From Phycisphaerae bacterium (GTDB taxonomy: Bacteria; Planctomycetota; Phycisphaerae; UBA1845; PWPN01): DNA of 36,416 nucleotides. The notes under the pieces are model-generated. The model had not been told where the DNA came from. It was given only the letters and a program-made list of their open reading frames with translations, and searched no databases. Positions 7,558 through 15,852 of this stretch are shown here, piece by piece. The DNA lies in the NCBI GenBank assembly GCA_030372985.1, contig JAUCQB010000058.1, positions 1 to 36,416 of the forward strand, given 5' to 3'. Position 1 is the first letter of the stretch. Each line of letters opens with the position of its first letter. The position numbers and the translations under genes are program-made.

Positions 7558-8466
7558 ATGAGCAGTCACGATTCGGTACGAACGTCTCGGCGTTGTTCTG
7601 CCGCAAACAGCGAGAGGGGATTGCCGGCCCGTGCGGGCTTCACGCTGATCGAAGTCCTCGTCGTGGTGGCCATCATCGCCTTGCTCGTGGCCATTCTTCT
7701 GCCGAGCCTCAACGGCGCTCGCCGCAAAGCACAGGAGGTCCAGTGCGCGACCAATCTGCGCACGTGCGGCCAAGGCGTTGCGTTCTATCTCCAGGCAAAC
7801 AACGATGTGTATTGCAGTCCGAACTGGGCGTCTTTAATCCATAAATACATCCAGAAGAACTCGCGGGGCCGGAAGGCCGACAACACCACGTTCGGCGACG
7901 TGACCGTCGGTGCCGAGTTCTACCTCTGTCCGGGTGATCCCATCTACCACCAGAGCAGTTCGGTCTATGTTTCACCCGTCGGCCGTATGACCTACGCGCT
8001 CAGCTATGGCGTCAACGACTCGCTGTTGTTCAAGGTCAGGAGTTCGGCCCTCGCACAACTGCTGCGCACCGATATCTTCTTCGGTTATATCGATATTGAC
8101 TACGAGAAGGTCGCAAGACCCGACGGACAAGAGGATATCGTTCACCGAGGCATGAGAAAATCGTCAACCGTCAACCGCCCCTCGGATATCGTGATGCTCT
8201 TCGATTCCGGCGACGACGACATGACCCACGGGATATGGGATTTCGATCAGAATCATCATAACGAGAGCAACATCCAGGTACACCATAAAACCGGCAATAA
8301 CTTCCTTTATACGGATTACCATGTGGGGTACGTCAAGTACGCCACGGGCGCATACCAGTACAACCTGCCGCCCTGGCCGTGGGCCTGGGTGCCCGTTAAC
8401 GGTTGGCAGGTCGACCGCCGGACAAACAAGTTCAATCCCTACGAGCAGGACTACAGCAAGTTCTGA
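7558..8466 (+). CDS. Type II secretion prepilin-like (H-X9-DG type) protein
   Basis: A protein of about 302 residues with an N-terminal type IV prepilin signal: short basic leader, cleavage site [10 protein letters not shown], then the hydrophobic helix [19 protein letters not shown]. The rest is a large globular pseudopilin domain ending in [14 protein letters not shown], which resembles the NFLFADGHV end of the planctomycete H-X9-DG / DUF1559-type family. Such proteins occur in many copies per planctomycete genome and are thought to be exported by a type II secretion-like or pilus-like machine; their function is poorly known. ATG 7558 has AGGA 8 nt upstream. ATGs at 7540 and 7513 are alternatives; the frame is open from 7354, but that precedes the promoter. 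No secretion machinery genes are nearby. Confidence 0.88.
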   Translation: MSSHDSVRTSRRCSAANSERGLPARAGFTLIEVLVVVAIIALLVAILLPSLNGARRKAQEVQCATNLRTCGQGVAFYLQANNDVYCSPNWASLIHKYIQKNSRGRKADNTTFGDVTVGAEFYLCPGDPIYHQSSSVYVSPVGRMTYALSYGVNDSLLFKVRSSALAQLLRTDIFFGYIDIDYEKVARPDGQEDIVHRGMRKSSTVNRPSDIVMLFDSGDDDMTHGIWDFDQNHHNESNIQVHHKTGNNFLYTDYHVGYVKYATGAYQYNLPPWPWAWVPVNGWQVDRRTNKFNPYEQDYSKF

Positions 8467-8820
8467 ACCTCTCCGGCTCGATCGCTGCGGGGCAATCGTA
8501 TGCTCGCGATGATTCGCAGGCCCGCGGAAGGCTTTCCGCTGTGCCCGGCATGATTCATCCAGTCGAAGCGGTCTTTGACCGTGTGCGAAGGCCGCGCCTG
8601 GGGCAGCCCAACCGAAACGTGGGGCAGTCTCCAGAGCAGACCAGGTGCCGCCCGCGGCAGAGAAACGGCTCTCGCCGTGAAGAGCGAAACCATGCTCCCC
8701 TTAGACACGATGTCGAGGCCACCAGGGGTACCGGATGCAGCCGCCATGGGGGCGCGGGCTGCCGATAAACAGGTCTGAGTCGCTTCGGGTGAACCACCTG
8801 ACCGCAATTGCCGTAGGACA
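8467..8820. other. Convergent intergenic region, small hairpins
   Basis: A 354-bp spacer between the converging prepilin and araC-type genes. It holds GCGGAA-GGCT-TTCCGC (8524-8539) and ACGGC-TCTC-GCCGT (8665-8678). Neither is followed by a T-run, so they are only possible transcript ends. No convincing coding frame on either strand. Confidence 0.35.
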
Positions 8821-9807
8821 TCACTTTCGGATACGTCGGCCGGGCGGGATGCCTCGGTACTTGCGGTACAGCCGGGAGAAGTATAAAGGATCATCAAACC
8901 CAAGCCGGGCCGCGACGTCGCTTACGCGGATTCCGGCATCGTTGCGGAAATACTCATCGGCCTTGTCCAGGGCCATCTCGATCCGCACTTGCCGAAAGCT
9001 CTTGCCCAGGGTCCGGCGGAACAGATGCGACAGGGTCGTGGCGCTGCGGCCGACCATCGCGGCGGCGGTGGACAGGGACAGGTGCTCTTCCGGGTGCTCA
9101 CGCAGGCGTGACAAGAGCGGCCCGAGCACATCTTTCAACTGGATCATGCGACGTTCGGCGATGAACTGTACGAGCACCTCGAAGAGCCCGAGAAGGTGGC
9201 GTACCTGCTCGGGCGAAAATCGGGGTGCCTCTGCGTAGGCATCGAGCAAACGCCCGACCATCCGGCCGGTCTTCGCCTTGTGGAGCACAGAGGCGGGCGG
9301 GGATGTGCCCGTGCGAAACTGCCCGATCATGACAAATCCGATAACCCGGCCGCCGAGTCGCACCGGCATGACGGCGTCGATCATTCCGCCGTGACACTCG
9401 TAGGACAGGAGATTAGTCTGCAAGCCCTCGGCCTCCTCTCGTCGTTGTCGATCGAGGCGGATGCAGGTCTCCCGGTACCCCAGGCGGGTCTGGAGCATGT
9501 GGCAATAACGGCAGTTGGACCGGGCCTTACCCACACGCAGCTCGCCGCCACCCGCGGTGTAGAAACCGAGGCGGATGTCGTGCAGGTCACAGAAACAGTC
9601 GAAGATCGCCTCCACCTGGGGGTGGAAGACGAACTCAAGCCCGCTGGCGTATTCACGGTCAATCCGGGTACCCATAAAGTGTAATTCTATCTTCTCCCGA
9701 CATGGATGTAAAGGAAGGATGGCAGGAAAATCCATAGAATCGACTGATTCATCCATTGACCTTTGCGGGGCCGTTTGGTGAAATGATTGTGGATCTAGTC
9801 GGGGCAT
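8821..9807 (-). CDS. AraC family regulator with PocR sensory domain
   Basis: A regulator of up to 328 residues. The middle region (about 55-215) matches the PocR ligand-binding domain: Cys cluster CRYCHM, a later Cys at about 114, YECHGGMIDAVMPV and GFVMIGQFRTG. These Cys/His positions often hint at a metal- or redox-linked ligand, but many PocR domains bind small hydrocarbon derivatives. The C-terminal 100 residues are the double helix-turn-helix AraC domain (LSLSTAAAMVGRSATTLSHLFRR, then VSDVAARLGFDDPLYFSRLYRKY, a canonical second HTH). Start is uncertain: 9807 gives the longest form, while internal ATGs at 9756, 9735 and 9675 are possible and none has a clear ribosome site. It is divergent from the secreted-paralogue cluster and may control it. 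Confidence 0.9.
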   Translation of the reverse strand: MPRLDPQSFHQTAPQRSMDESVDSMDFPAILPLHPCREKIELHFMGTRIDREYASGLEFVFHPQVEAIFDCFCDLHDIRLGFYTAGGGELRVGKARSNCRYCHMLQTRLGYRETCIRLDRQRREEAEGLQTNLLSYECHGGMIDAVMPVRLGGRVIGFVMIGQFRTGTSPPASVLHKAKTGRMVGRLLDAYAEAPRFSPEQVRHLLGLFEVLVQFIAERRMIQLKDVLGPLLSRLREHPEEHLSLSTAAAMVGRSATTLSHLFRRTLGKSFRQVRIEMALDKADEYFRNDAGIRVSDVAARLGFDDPLYFSRLYRKYRGIPPGRRIRK

Positions 9808-10119
9808 TTCGGGTCCCGGAGGCGGAACAGGCCAGCCTCTGATAGTTCGATTCGCTTGCCCGCCCGTCCGAACAGGATCCGGCCTAGGTCAGTGATTATC
9901 TGTACCAGGTGCCCGGCTGAGGTTCCGCCGGCGGTGTTCGGGCCAAGAGCCATTGCGTGCCGGCCTCGACTACTGGGTATCGCTGTTTATGGAGGGTCCT
10001 GTCGGCAGGACCAGCCTATTACGCCTTTGACCGAGCGGGTGAGCAGGGGCCCACCCGGGAAAAGCAGCGTGGCGAGTCTTCAGATCACGCCGCGCCAAGA
10101 GAAAAGAGGAGGAAAAGCG
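9808..10119. other. Divergent intergenic region (araC-type / PEP-CTERM gene)
   Basis: A 312-bp regulatory gap. It contains a 7-bp-stem hairpin GGTCCTG-TCGG-CAGGACC (9995-10012) about 110 bp before the PEP-CTERM start. The plus-strand frame is open through it but has no start signal before 10120. No convincing -35/-10 pair was seen; the gene may need the divergent activator. Confidence 0.35.
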
Positions 10120-10887
10120 ATGAGACGATTTGTGCTTCTGAGCGCCGTACTTGCCATTGCCTTGCCCGCAACGGCAGGACCGATCAGCTTCAGCGAGAAC
10201 TGGGATTCGTACCCATCACAGGCATCGTATTTGCTGCCGGTTGACGACGCTACCTGGCCGCAGTTGGGCACCAGTACCTATGTGGTCACGAACGCCCGCA
10301 GCCAGTCCACTTCCAATTCGCTGCTGGTAGACAACGGCAGCAGTTATGCCTCGGACAAGGGCATCAGCCACGACTTCGGCGGGGTGTACAAGGCCACCGA
10401 TGCCAACCCGATCGTTGTCGATTTCTACCTGTGGGTCGATTCCGCAGCCAACCGCGCCAACATCGACGTGTTCGTCGAGCTCGCTTTGGACGACCAGGCT
10501 CCCTCAAGCAGTGGGGTTCTCTACAACGTCGTCGCCTTTGCATTGCCCAACTCGGTCCGCGGCACATTAAACAAGCAGGCGTATCTGTACGACGGGACGA
10601 ACTGGTCGGCAGGCAGTGTTGCCCCGACCGCGGGCGGGTGGGACCACATGACCATGACGATCAAGTCCAACACGATCGACGTGGCCGCCGGCGGAGCCTC
10701 GAACGGTGGCTTCCCGCGAACCTACATGGGTAACTTCGACCAGATCAACATTCGACATCCGGTGCTGACCAGCGCAGGCGCCGCATGGCTGGATAACCTG
10801 TCGGTGACTGGCGGCGAGCTCATCCCCGAGCCGGCGACGTTGGCGTTGCTGGCACTGGGTGGGTTGTTCTTGCGGCGGCGGCGATGA
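10120..10887 (+). CDS. PEP-CTERM anchored secreted protein
   Basis: A 255-residue exported protein. Signal peptide 1-20 (MRRFVLLSAVLAIALPATAG). The ectodomain has ENWDSY near the start, then VELALDDQAPS, YLYDGTNW, GGWDHMTMTIKSNTIDV and AWLDNLSVTGG. It ends in a textbook PEP-CTERM tail: EPATLALLALGG hydrophobic segment plus terminal RRRR, the signal recognised by an exosortase in exopolysaccharide-linked sorting. The start is supported by GGAGG 8 nt upstream. The ectodomain is a short version of the one in the next three genes (same order of motifs), probably a beta-sandwich, though I cannot assign a named domain. Followed by a good intrinsic terminator at 10989. No exosortase gene lies in the window. 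Confidence 0.9.
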   Translation: MRRFVLLSAVLAIALPATAGPISFSENWDSYPSQASYLLPVDDATWPQLGTSTYVVTNARSQSTSNSLLVDNGSSYASDKGISHDFGGVYKATDANPIVVDFYLWVDSAANRANIDVFVELALDDQAPSSSGVLYNVVAFALPNSVRGTLNKQAYLYDGTNWSAGSVAPTAGGWDHMTMTIKSNTIDVAAGGASNGGFPRTYMGNFDQINIRHPVLTSAGAAWLDNLSVTGGELIPEPATLALLALGGLFLRRRR

Positions 10888-10988
10888 GAGGGGTCGCAGC
10901 CGGTGAGAGAAGCGAAGGATGTTGTGCCCCGCAGCCTCCTGTGGCTCTGTGCGATTCGAGGGCAGCGGACCATCCTGATGAACGAATG

Positions 10989-11028
10989 TGAGGGCGGGCG
11001 ACGCGAGCGGCGACCTGCCCTCATTTTA
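10989..11028 (+). terminator. Intrinsic terminator after PEP-CTERM gene
   Basis: Stem TGAGGGC (10989-10995) pairs with GCCCTCA (11017-11023), extended by a further GG/CC and a GC-rich inner hairpin, and is followed by TTTTAT. It separates the PEP-CTERM gene from the three dockerin-type paralogues. Confidence 0.75.
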
Positions 11029-11159
11029 TGCGGACGCAGACCGGAAGGCCCGGCCCGGCGAAGGGCGAAGAGACACGGGCGGCAGGTGAAGACCCACAGT
11101 TGAGGGAAGGGGAAGAATAGCTGACAAGCCCATCCCAGAGAAGAGCAGGAGAACAAGCC

Positions 11160-12512
11160 ATGTCCACCAAAAGTGTGAAATCATGGGCCGCCAGCTTCGT
11201 GGCCGTGCTCATGGTCGCTTCGGCCAGCCAGTTGCTCGGCCAGAGCATTATTTTCTCAGACCAATTTGACAGTTACATCGGCATGAATCCACACCTGACG
11301 GTGGCCTCGACCCTGTGGGCACTTGACGGCTGCAACGATGCCCGGCTCGATGACACCGTCTCCTATGTCATGCCGGGCATGTCGGCGGCGACCTTCAAGG
11401 GTGGCTCCACCGGCGAGTACCGCCTGGGAAGCCGCGTTCGACACGACCTGACCGTTGCGGAAATGCTCAATGCTGCGGTGGTGCACGATCCCAATCCGAC
11501 GTGCGTCAACGGGACGGAGGCGCACCCGCTCGGCTTCCAGTATAAGATGCATCTGGGTCCAACGAGCAGTAATGTCTATTACTACACGCTCAATCTCTAC
11601 GCCGAGCTGACCTGCGGATCAGACCGGGCGCCGACACCGATGGTAACGGCCGACTGTGGCGGCAAGCTGCGACCGCACCTGATCCTGGACGGCGATGGGC
11701 AACCACATCGCAGCATTGCCCTGGGCCAGATCGCGTGGGCGGACTCCGACCCTTGTGACACGACCGAACAGGTTGCCCAGATGTATCGCCTTGTGCTCTA
11801 CGATGGTCGCCAGTGGAAGATACTACAGACACCCGTGGATATGCACACATGCGGCGCGTGGAACATTGTCACGATGCTCATCAAGACAGACTCCATCGAC
11901 ATCGAGCTTAAGAGCCGTTACGACTCGGGAACCGGGAGTTGCACCTCCGGCTTAAAAACCTTCACCACGACCGTCACCCGCGAATACAAGGAGCACTTCA
12001 CCTCCCTGAAATTCGGCGGCATTCCAAGGGAAGAGGGCGACGGCGGGTGCTGGGGCCAAGACAACGCTCCGGCGAATGCCTATCCGGTTCAGGATACCCT
12101 CATGGACGATGTATACCTGTACGACGGTGAGGCATTCAACAACCCCAACCCCTGTGCGATTATTCCCACCGGCGCGTGCTGCACGGATTTCGACTGCGCC
12201 ATCACCACGGCGGCGGATTGCACTGGCGACTACAAGGGCGACAGCACGATCTGCGACACCTACGCCTGCTGCTCGGACCCGTTTGCCGATTATGACAGCG
12301 ACCTGGACGTGGATCAGGCCGATTTCGCGCTCTTCCAGGCCTGCTTTACCGGGACGGGCGTCTTTGATCTCCAAGGCGCATGCAAATGCTCCGACCGGAC
12401 GGACAGCACGGGCTCAGGTCCACCAGACTTCGCCGTAGATACCTTCGACCTGGCCAGATTCGAGGCCTGCGCCAGCGGTCCGGGCATACCGGCGGATCCG
12501 GCTTGCGATTGA
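11160..12512 (+). CDS. Secreted ectodomain protein, dockerin-like C-terminus (paralogue 1)
   Basis: A 450-residue exported protein, function unknown. Signal peptide about 1-28 (ends QLLGQ). Ectodomain 30-325 carries the shared motif order: SDQFDSY, LYAELTCGSDRAPT, YRLVLYDGRQW, CGAWNIVTMLIKTDSIDIEL, FTSLKFGG, LMDDVYLYDGEA. Next is one Cys-rich GACC module (TGACCTDFDCAITT, about 335-368), then an EF-hand/dockerin-like pair starting DYDSDLDVDQADFALFQAC; the second half (VDTFDLARFEAC) is less complete. It ends with ASGPGIPADPACD, nearly identical to its two downstream neighbours. Start ATG has AGGAG 9 nt upstream. Such tails are common in planctomycete extracellular proteins and may attach them to a cell-surface partner. 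No catalytic signature seen. Confidence 0.88.
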   Translation: MSTKSVKSWAASFVAVLMVASASQLLGQSIIFSDQFDSYIGMNPHLTVASTLWALDGCNDARLDDTVSYVMPGMSAATFKGGSTGEYRLGSRVRHDLTVAEMLNAAVVHDPNPTCVNGTEAHPLGFQYKMHLGPTSSNVYYYTLNLYAELTCGSDRAPTPMVTADCGGKLRPHLILDGDGQPHRSIALGQIAWADSDPCDTTEQVAQMYRLVLYDGRQWKILQTPVDMHTCGAWNIVTMLIKTDSIDIELKSRYDSGTGSCTSGLKTFTTTVTREYKEHFTSLKFGGIPREEGDGGCWGQDNAPANAYPVQDTLMDDVYLYDGEAFNNPNPCAIIPTGACCTDFDCAITTAADCTGDYKGDSTICDTYACCSDPFADYDSDLDVDQADFALFQACFTGTGVFDLQGACKCSDRTDSTGSGPPDFAVDTFDLARFEACASGPGIPADPACD

Positions 12513-12595
12513 CGCTACGGCGTGTTTCTTCAGCTCCTCGTTATGACCTCGCCTGGGGCGGGTCGATGCCGAAGGTCCAGACAGGAGTGCCAGAC

Positions 12596-14101
12596 ATGAA
12601 AACCTCGTGTGCGATGACGGTTGTCCTTGCGGTCCTGATCCCCGGCAGCAGTGCCATGGCTGAGAGATGTATCGGCATCGAACCCGGCCGGATCGTGATG
12701 TGCGATGACTTTGACAGCTACTGCGACGGCGGCGGCTCGTGGCCGGGGTATCCCCCCACCGACCCGCCCCCGGCGGCCTGCGCCGATGGGAGCAGCGCCA
12801 ACTCGGACGGCTTCCTGGCCAACTGGGCGGAAATGAGCACGTCCTGCGGGTTCGACATGAAGATCGGGAGCGACCAGAAGTACAGCAATCCATTCGGCAT
12901 GAAGTACCCCGCCGGCGTCGAGGATTATGTGGACGTCGAGGAGGAACAGCGCGTCTATGACCTGCTGGGGCAAGGGGCGATTGAGATGGCCGCCGTCCGT
13001 CGCGGCGAGGCCGCCGGCACTGCCGTCAACGGCACAGCCGACGCCCCGCTGGTCCTTTACTTCGTCCTCTGGCTCGGCTTCGAGGGCAACAGGTTTGGCC
13101 AGTACAAGGACCTTTACGTGGAACTGGCGCTCGGTGACGATCGGGCCCCCACCGACTACGTGATGAGCGAGAACTGTTCGGAGATCGAGTGTGGAGGCCC
13201 GTCCAAGGGGTTTCCTATCGTTTGCCAAGTCGCTAACCCCCTTGAACCGCGACCGTCCGACTGCCCGCCCCTATCCGACACCGTTCACGCCGTCATGGCG
13301 TTCGGCCTTCTCTCCAAGCTGGACATGAACCCGTGCCACGTGGACTTGTGCGGCACCGCCGCCCATCACCCGCAGAGTAACCACCCCGCATTCTTTGACG
13401 GAAACTGCTGGCGGGTGGTCAAGGCCGGCTATGGCGGCGCCAACGGCGATTTCAGCCTGACCAAGGCCTACCACCGCTTCAGCATGACCATCACGGACAC
13501 AGAAGTGGAACTCAGAATGTGGGCTCCCGGAGCCACGATCAGCCCGTATACGGCCACCTACCCCCGCCAGTACACCGGTCCGTTCGACAGAGTCCGCATC
13601 GGCGTCGGGCGAGGGTGCGTGCTCGACAGCACCACGGGCGAATGCACCGTTCCCGTGAGCTACGACTGCATCAACGGCTCGCACAGCGGCAATCCTTGGG
13701 TGGATGACGTGGTTTTGTTTGACGGCGTTCTCACTCGGCCGCAAGAACCGCAGGGGGCATGCTGTGTGCCGCTTGCCGGGTGCGTCATGTTGACGGCAGA
13801 GCAGTGCGCGGCCGCCGGCGGCACCTACAGAGGCGACGACACGAGCTGCAATGATCCCAAGGCGTGCTGCCCCGTGCCGTTTGCCGACGCGGATGAGGAC
13901 GGCGACGTGGATCAGACCGATTTCGCAGTGTTCCAGGCATGTTACACCGGCCCCGACCCTTCTATTCTCGAAGGAGTGTGTGGGTGTTTTGACCGCGACG
14001 CTAACGGCGTGGGTGACGACGATGTCGACTCGGACGACTGGACCGCTTTTGAGCAGTGCGCCAGCGGCCCGGGTATACCAGTCAGCCCGACCTGCGGGTG
14101 A
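12596..14101 (+). CDS. Secreted ectodomain protein, dockerin-like C-terminus (paralogue 2)
   Basis: A 501-residue paralogue of the neighbouring genes. Signal peptide about 1-20 (ends SSAMAE). Ectodomain motifs in the same order: CDDFDSYC, VELALGDDRAPT, FFDGNCWRVV, YHRFSMTITDTEVELRM, WVDDVVLFDGV. One GACC module (GACCVPLAGCVMLTAEQC), then an EF-hand of good consensus (DADEDGDVDQTDFAVFQAC) and a second DRDANGVGDDDVDSDDW; end ASGPGIPVSPTCG. Several extra Cys pairs in the ectodomain suggest disulfides and an extracellular location. ATG 12596 has AGGAG 8 nt upstream; the frame is open further upstream but overlaps the preceding gene. It lies 83 bp after paralogue 1 with no terminator, so the two are probably co-transcribed. 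Molecular function unknown; carbohydrate binding is a guess from fold and context. Confidence 0.88.
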   Translation: MKTSCAMTVVLAVLIPGSSAMAERCIGIEPGRIVMCDDFDSYCDGGGSWPGYPPTDPPPAACADGSSANSDGFLANWAEMSTSCGFDMKIGSDQKYSNPFGMKYPAGVEDYVDVEEEQRVYDLLGQGAIEMAAVRRGEAAGTAVNGTADAPLVLYFVLWLGFEGNRFGQYKDLYVELALGDDRAPTDYVMSENCSEIECGGPSKGFPIVCQVANPLEPRPSDCPPLSDTVHAVMAFGLLSKLDMNPCHVDLCGTAAHHPQSNHPAFFDGNCWRVVKAGYGGANGDFSLTKAYHRFSMTITDTEVELRMWAPGATISPYTATYPRQYTGPFDRVRIGVGRGCVLDSTTGECTVPVSYDCINGSHSGNPWVDDVVLFDGVLTRPQEPQGACCVPLAGCVMLTAEQCAAAGGTYRGDDTSCNDPKACCPVPFADADEDGDVDQTDFAVFQACYTGPDPSILEGVCGCFDRDANGVGDDDVDSDDWTAFEQCASGPGIPVSPTCG

Positions 14102-14226
14102 CGCAATCCCCGTGCCAACGACAGCGACGCGGACGACGGAGAAAGTCCGCAACCCGGACCAGGGTAGGCTGAGGCAGAGCCCCTCAGACGACAACTTGTG
14201 TCGGACGCCACGTTGGGAGTTTCACC

Positions 14227-15771
14227 ATGCATCCAAATCAAAGAGGAGTTGTATATGCACTCCTGTTCATTGTTACGGTGATGCCACTCGCGAAACCGAC
14301 GCCCGTTCAGGCAATTGATACCACCGGCTGGTGCGGTACGGTAACCGGCTCGCCCGTGGTCCTGTGCGAGGACTTCGACGATTATTGTGCCGATCCCCCC
14401 TGCGACGATGCCGTGGGTGATGACACTCCGAACCAGGACCTGTTCCTCGCGAAATGGGCAAGCGATGGCTGCCTCAAAGAGAACCAGATTGACCCATCCG
14501 TGGCCATTGTCGCCAACGACAGTCGTGGCCAGAGCCCGCCCTTCGCCTGCAAGCAGCAACCCGGTGCTTACTACCCTGACGCCAAGTTGAACCAGTATAT
14601 ATACGACGGCAGCAGCCATCGTTTCGACATGCTGCCTGAAATCGTCGCCCTGGACCCTGGCAAGGGCTCGGTCAACGGCACGGATGACCACCCCCTGATA
14701 ATCGCATACATCCTTGATCTGCCGGGGGATGCCACGCATCGTTTTCCTGCGGCCCAGGCCAACCGCTACCTCGAACTGACGGATGGCACCGACCGGGCGC
14801 CGGCGCAGGTCAATCTCGTTGACTGCAACGGGAAAATCCGCCCCAATGTGCCGGTGGACGACGGCTTCGACCACCACGCGGTTGCCGTCGGAGTGTTCGC
14901 GGCAATTTCTCTTCCGGCACAAATATGCAGCGACGGCAGGCTTATAACATACCGCCTTGCTCTCTACAACGGTGACCGCTGGTACGAGTTGAGGGCGGGC
15001 ATCTGGGGGGCCAGCGGCGACGGGCTGAAGGTCGGCGGCGGCCTCAACACCATCACGATGCGCATTAAGAGCACGACCATTGAGATCCAAATCGACAGCA
15101 CAATCGATGGCCTGCCCTCGACGGAAACGGCTACGGCTCAGCGCGTCTACGACGGCGGTTTCGCCGCCCTGCATCTGGGCAATGGTGCGTGTCTCCCCGA
15201 GGTCGCCGCGGACATGTCGGGACAGTGGGATAGCAGTGACTATGCGGACAACATCGCCCTGACCGGCGGCGTGCTGGAGCCTCCGATCCCGACGGGCGCG
15301 TGTTGCCTGTCGGACGCGACTTGTATCGAATCCCTGACATCTGCAGGCTGCGTCAATCGCTACGCCGGTACCTACGCCGGTGACAACGTCGACTGCGCCA
15401 CGGCCAATTGTCCCGCGCCAATCGGCGCATGCTGCCGGCCGAATGGCCAATGCGTGGAGACCACGCGCGAGGACTGCGAAGACAACCTGGGCGGCGTTTT
15501 CCAGGGCGATTTTACCGCATGTACGCCAGAGATCCTCTGCTGTGCCGATCCGTTCGCCGACGCCGACGCCGACGGCGACGTGGACCAGGCGGACTTCGCC
15601 GTGCTGCAGGCCTGTTTCACAGGCCAGGCCGGCGGCATCGCGACCGGTTGCGAGTGCTTCGACCGCGACAACGGGGGCTTCGGTGACGGGGACATCGATT
15701 CGGACGACTGGTCGCTCTTCGAGTTGTGTGCGAGCGGCCCCGGTATTCCGGCCAACGCCGCCTGTGACTGA
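14227..15771 (+). CDS. Secreted ectodomain protein, dockerin-like C-terminus (paralogue 3)
   Basis: A 514-residue paralogue. Signal peptide about 1-30 (ends TPVQA). Ectodomain motifs: CEDFDDYC, LELTDGTDRAPA, YRLALYNGDRWYEL, GLNTITMRIKSTTIEIQI, YADNIALTGGV. It differs in having two Cys-rich GACC modules in tandem (GACCLSDATCIESL and GACCRPNGQCVETT) where the others have one. It then has the clearest EF-hand of the set (DADADGDVDQADFAVLQAC), a second DRDNGGFGDGDIDSDDW, and the end ASGPGIPANAACD. Start ATG has GGGAG 7 nt upstream. It is the last of the tandem array and is followed by a strong intrinsic terminator. Function unknown; the array probably arose by gene duplication. Confidence 0.88.
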   Translation: MHPNQRGVVYALLFIVTVMPLAKPTPVQAIDTTGWCGTVTGSPVVLCEDFDDYCADPPCDDAVGDDTPNQDLFLAKWASDGCLKENQIDPSVAIVANDSRGQSPPFACKQQPGAYYPDAKLNQYIYDGSSHRFDMLPEIVALDPGKGSVNGTDDHPLIIAYILDLPGDATHRFPAAQANRYLELTDGTDRAPAQVNLVDCNGKIRPNVPVDDGFDHHAVAVGVFAAISLPAQICSDGRLITYRLALYNGDRWYELRAGIWGASGDGLKVGGGLNTITMRIKSTTIEIQIDSTIDGLPSTETATAQRVYDGGFAALHLGNGACLPEVAADMSGQWDSSDYADNIALTGGVLEPPIPTGACCLSDATCIESLTSAGCVNRYAGTYAGDNVDCATANCPAPIGACCRPNGQCVETTREDCEDNLGGVFQGDFTACTPEILCCADPFADADADGDVDQADFAVLQACFTGQAGGIATGCECFDRDNGGFGDGDIDSDDWSLFELCASGPGIPANAACD

Positions 15772-15795
15772 TCCCGGTTGTGGTGTGAGTCTGAG

Positions 15796-15828
15796 AGGGC
15801 GCGGCACCCATTGCTGCGCCCTTTTGTT
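15796..15828 (+). terminator. Intrinsic terminator ending the paralogue array
   Basis: AGGGCGC (15796-15802) pairs with GCGCCCT (15816-15822), with an extra inner GC pair, followed by TTTTGTT. It lies 25 bp after the stop of paralogue 3 and before the convergent PLP-enzyme gene. Confidence 0.8.
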
Positions 15829-15852
15829 CCTCGACCGCAGGCGGCCACCGTA

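Noticed and set aside
13942..15807. 621-codon open frame on the minus strand across the last two paralogues
   Set aside because: It is antisense to two clear secreted-protein genes with ribosome sites and signal peptides; its product has no recognisable domain. High GC suppresses stop codons in this frame.
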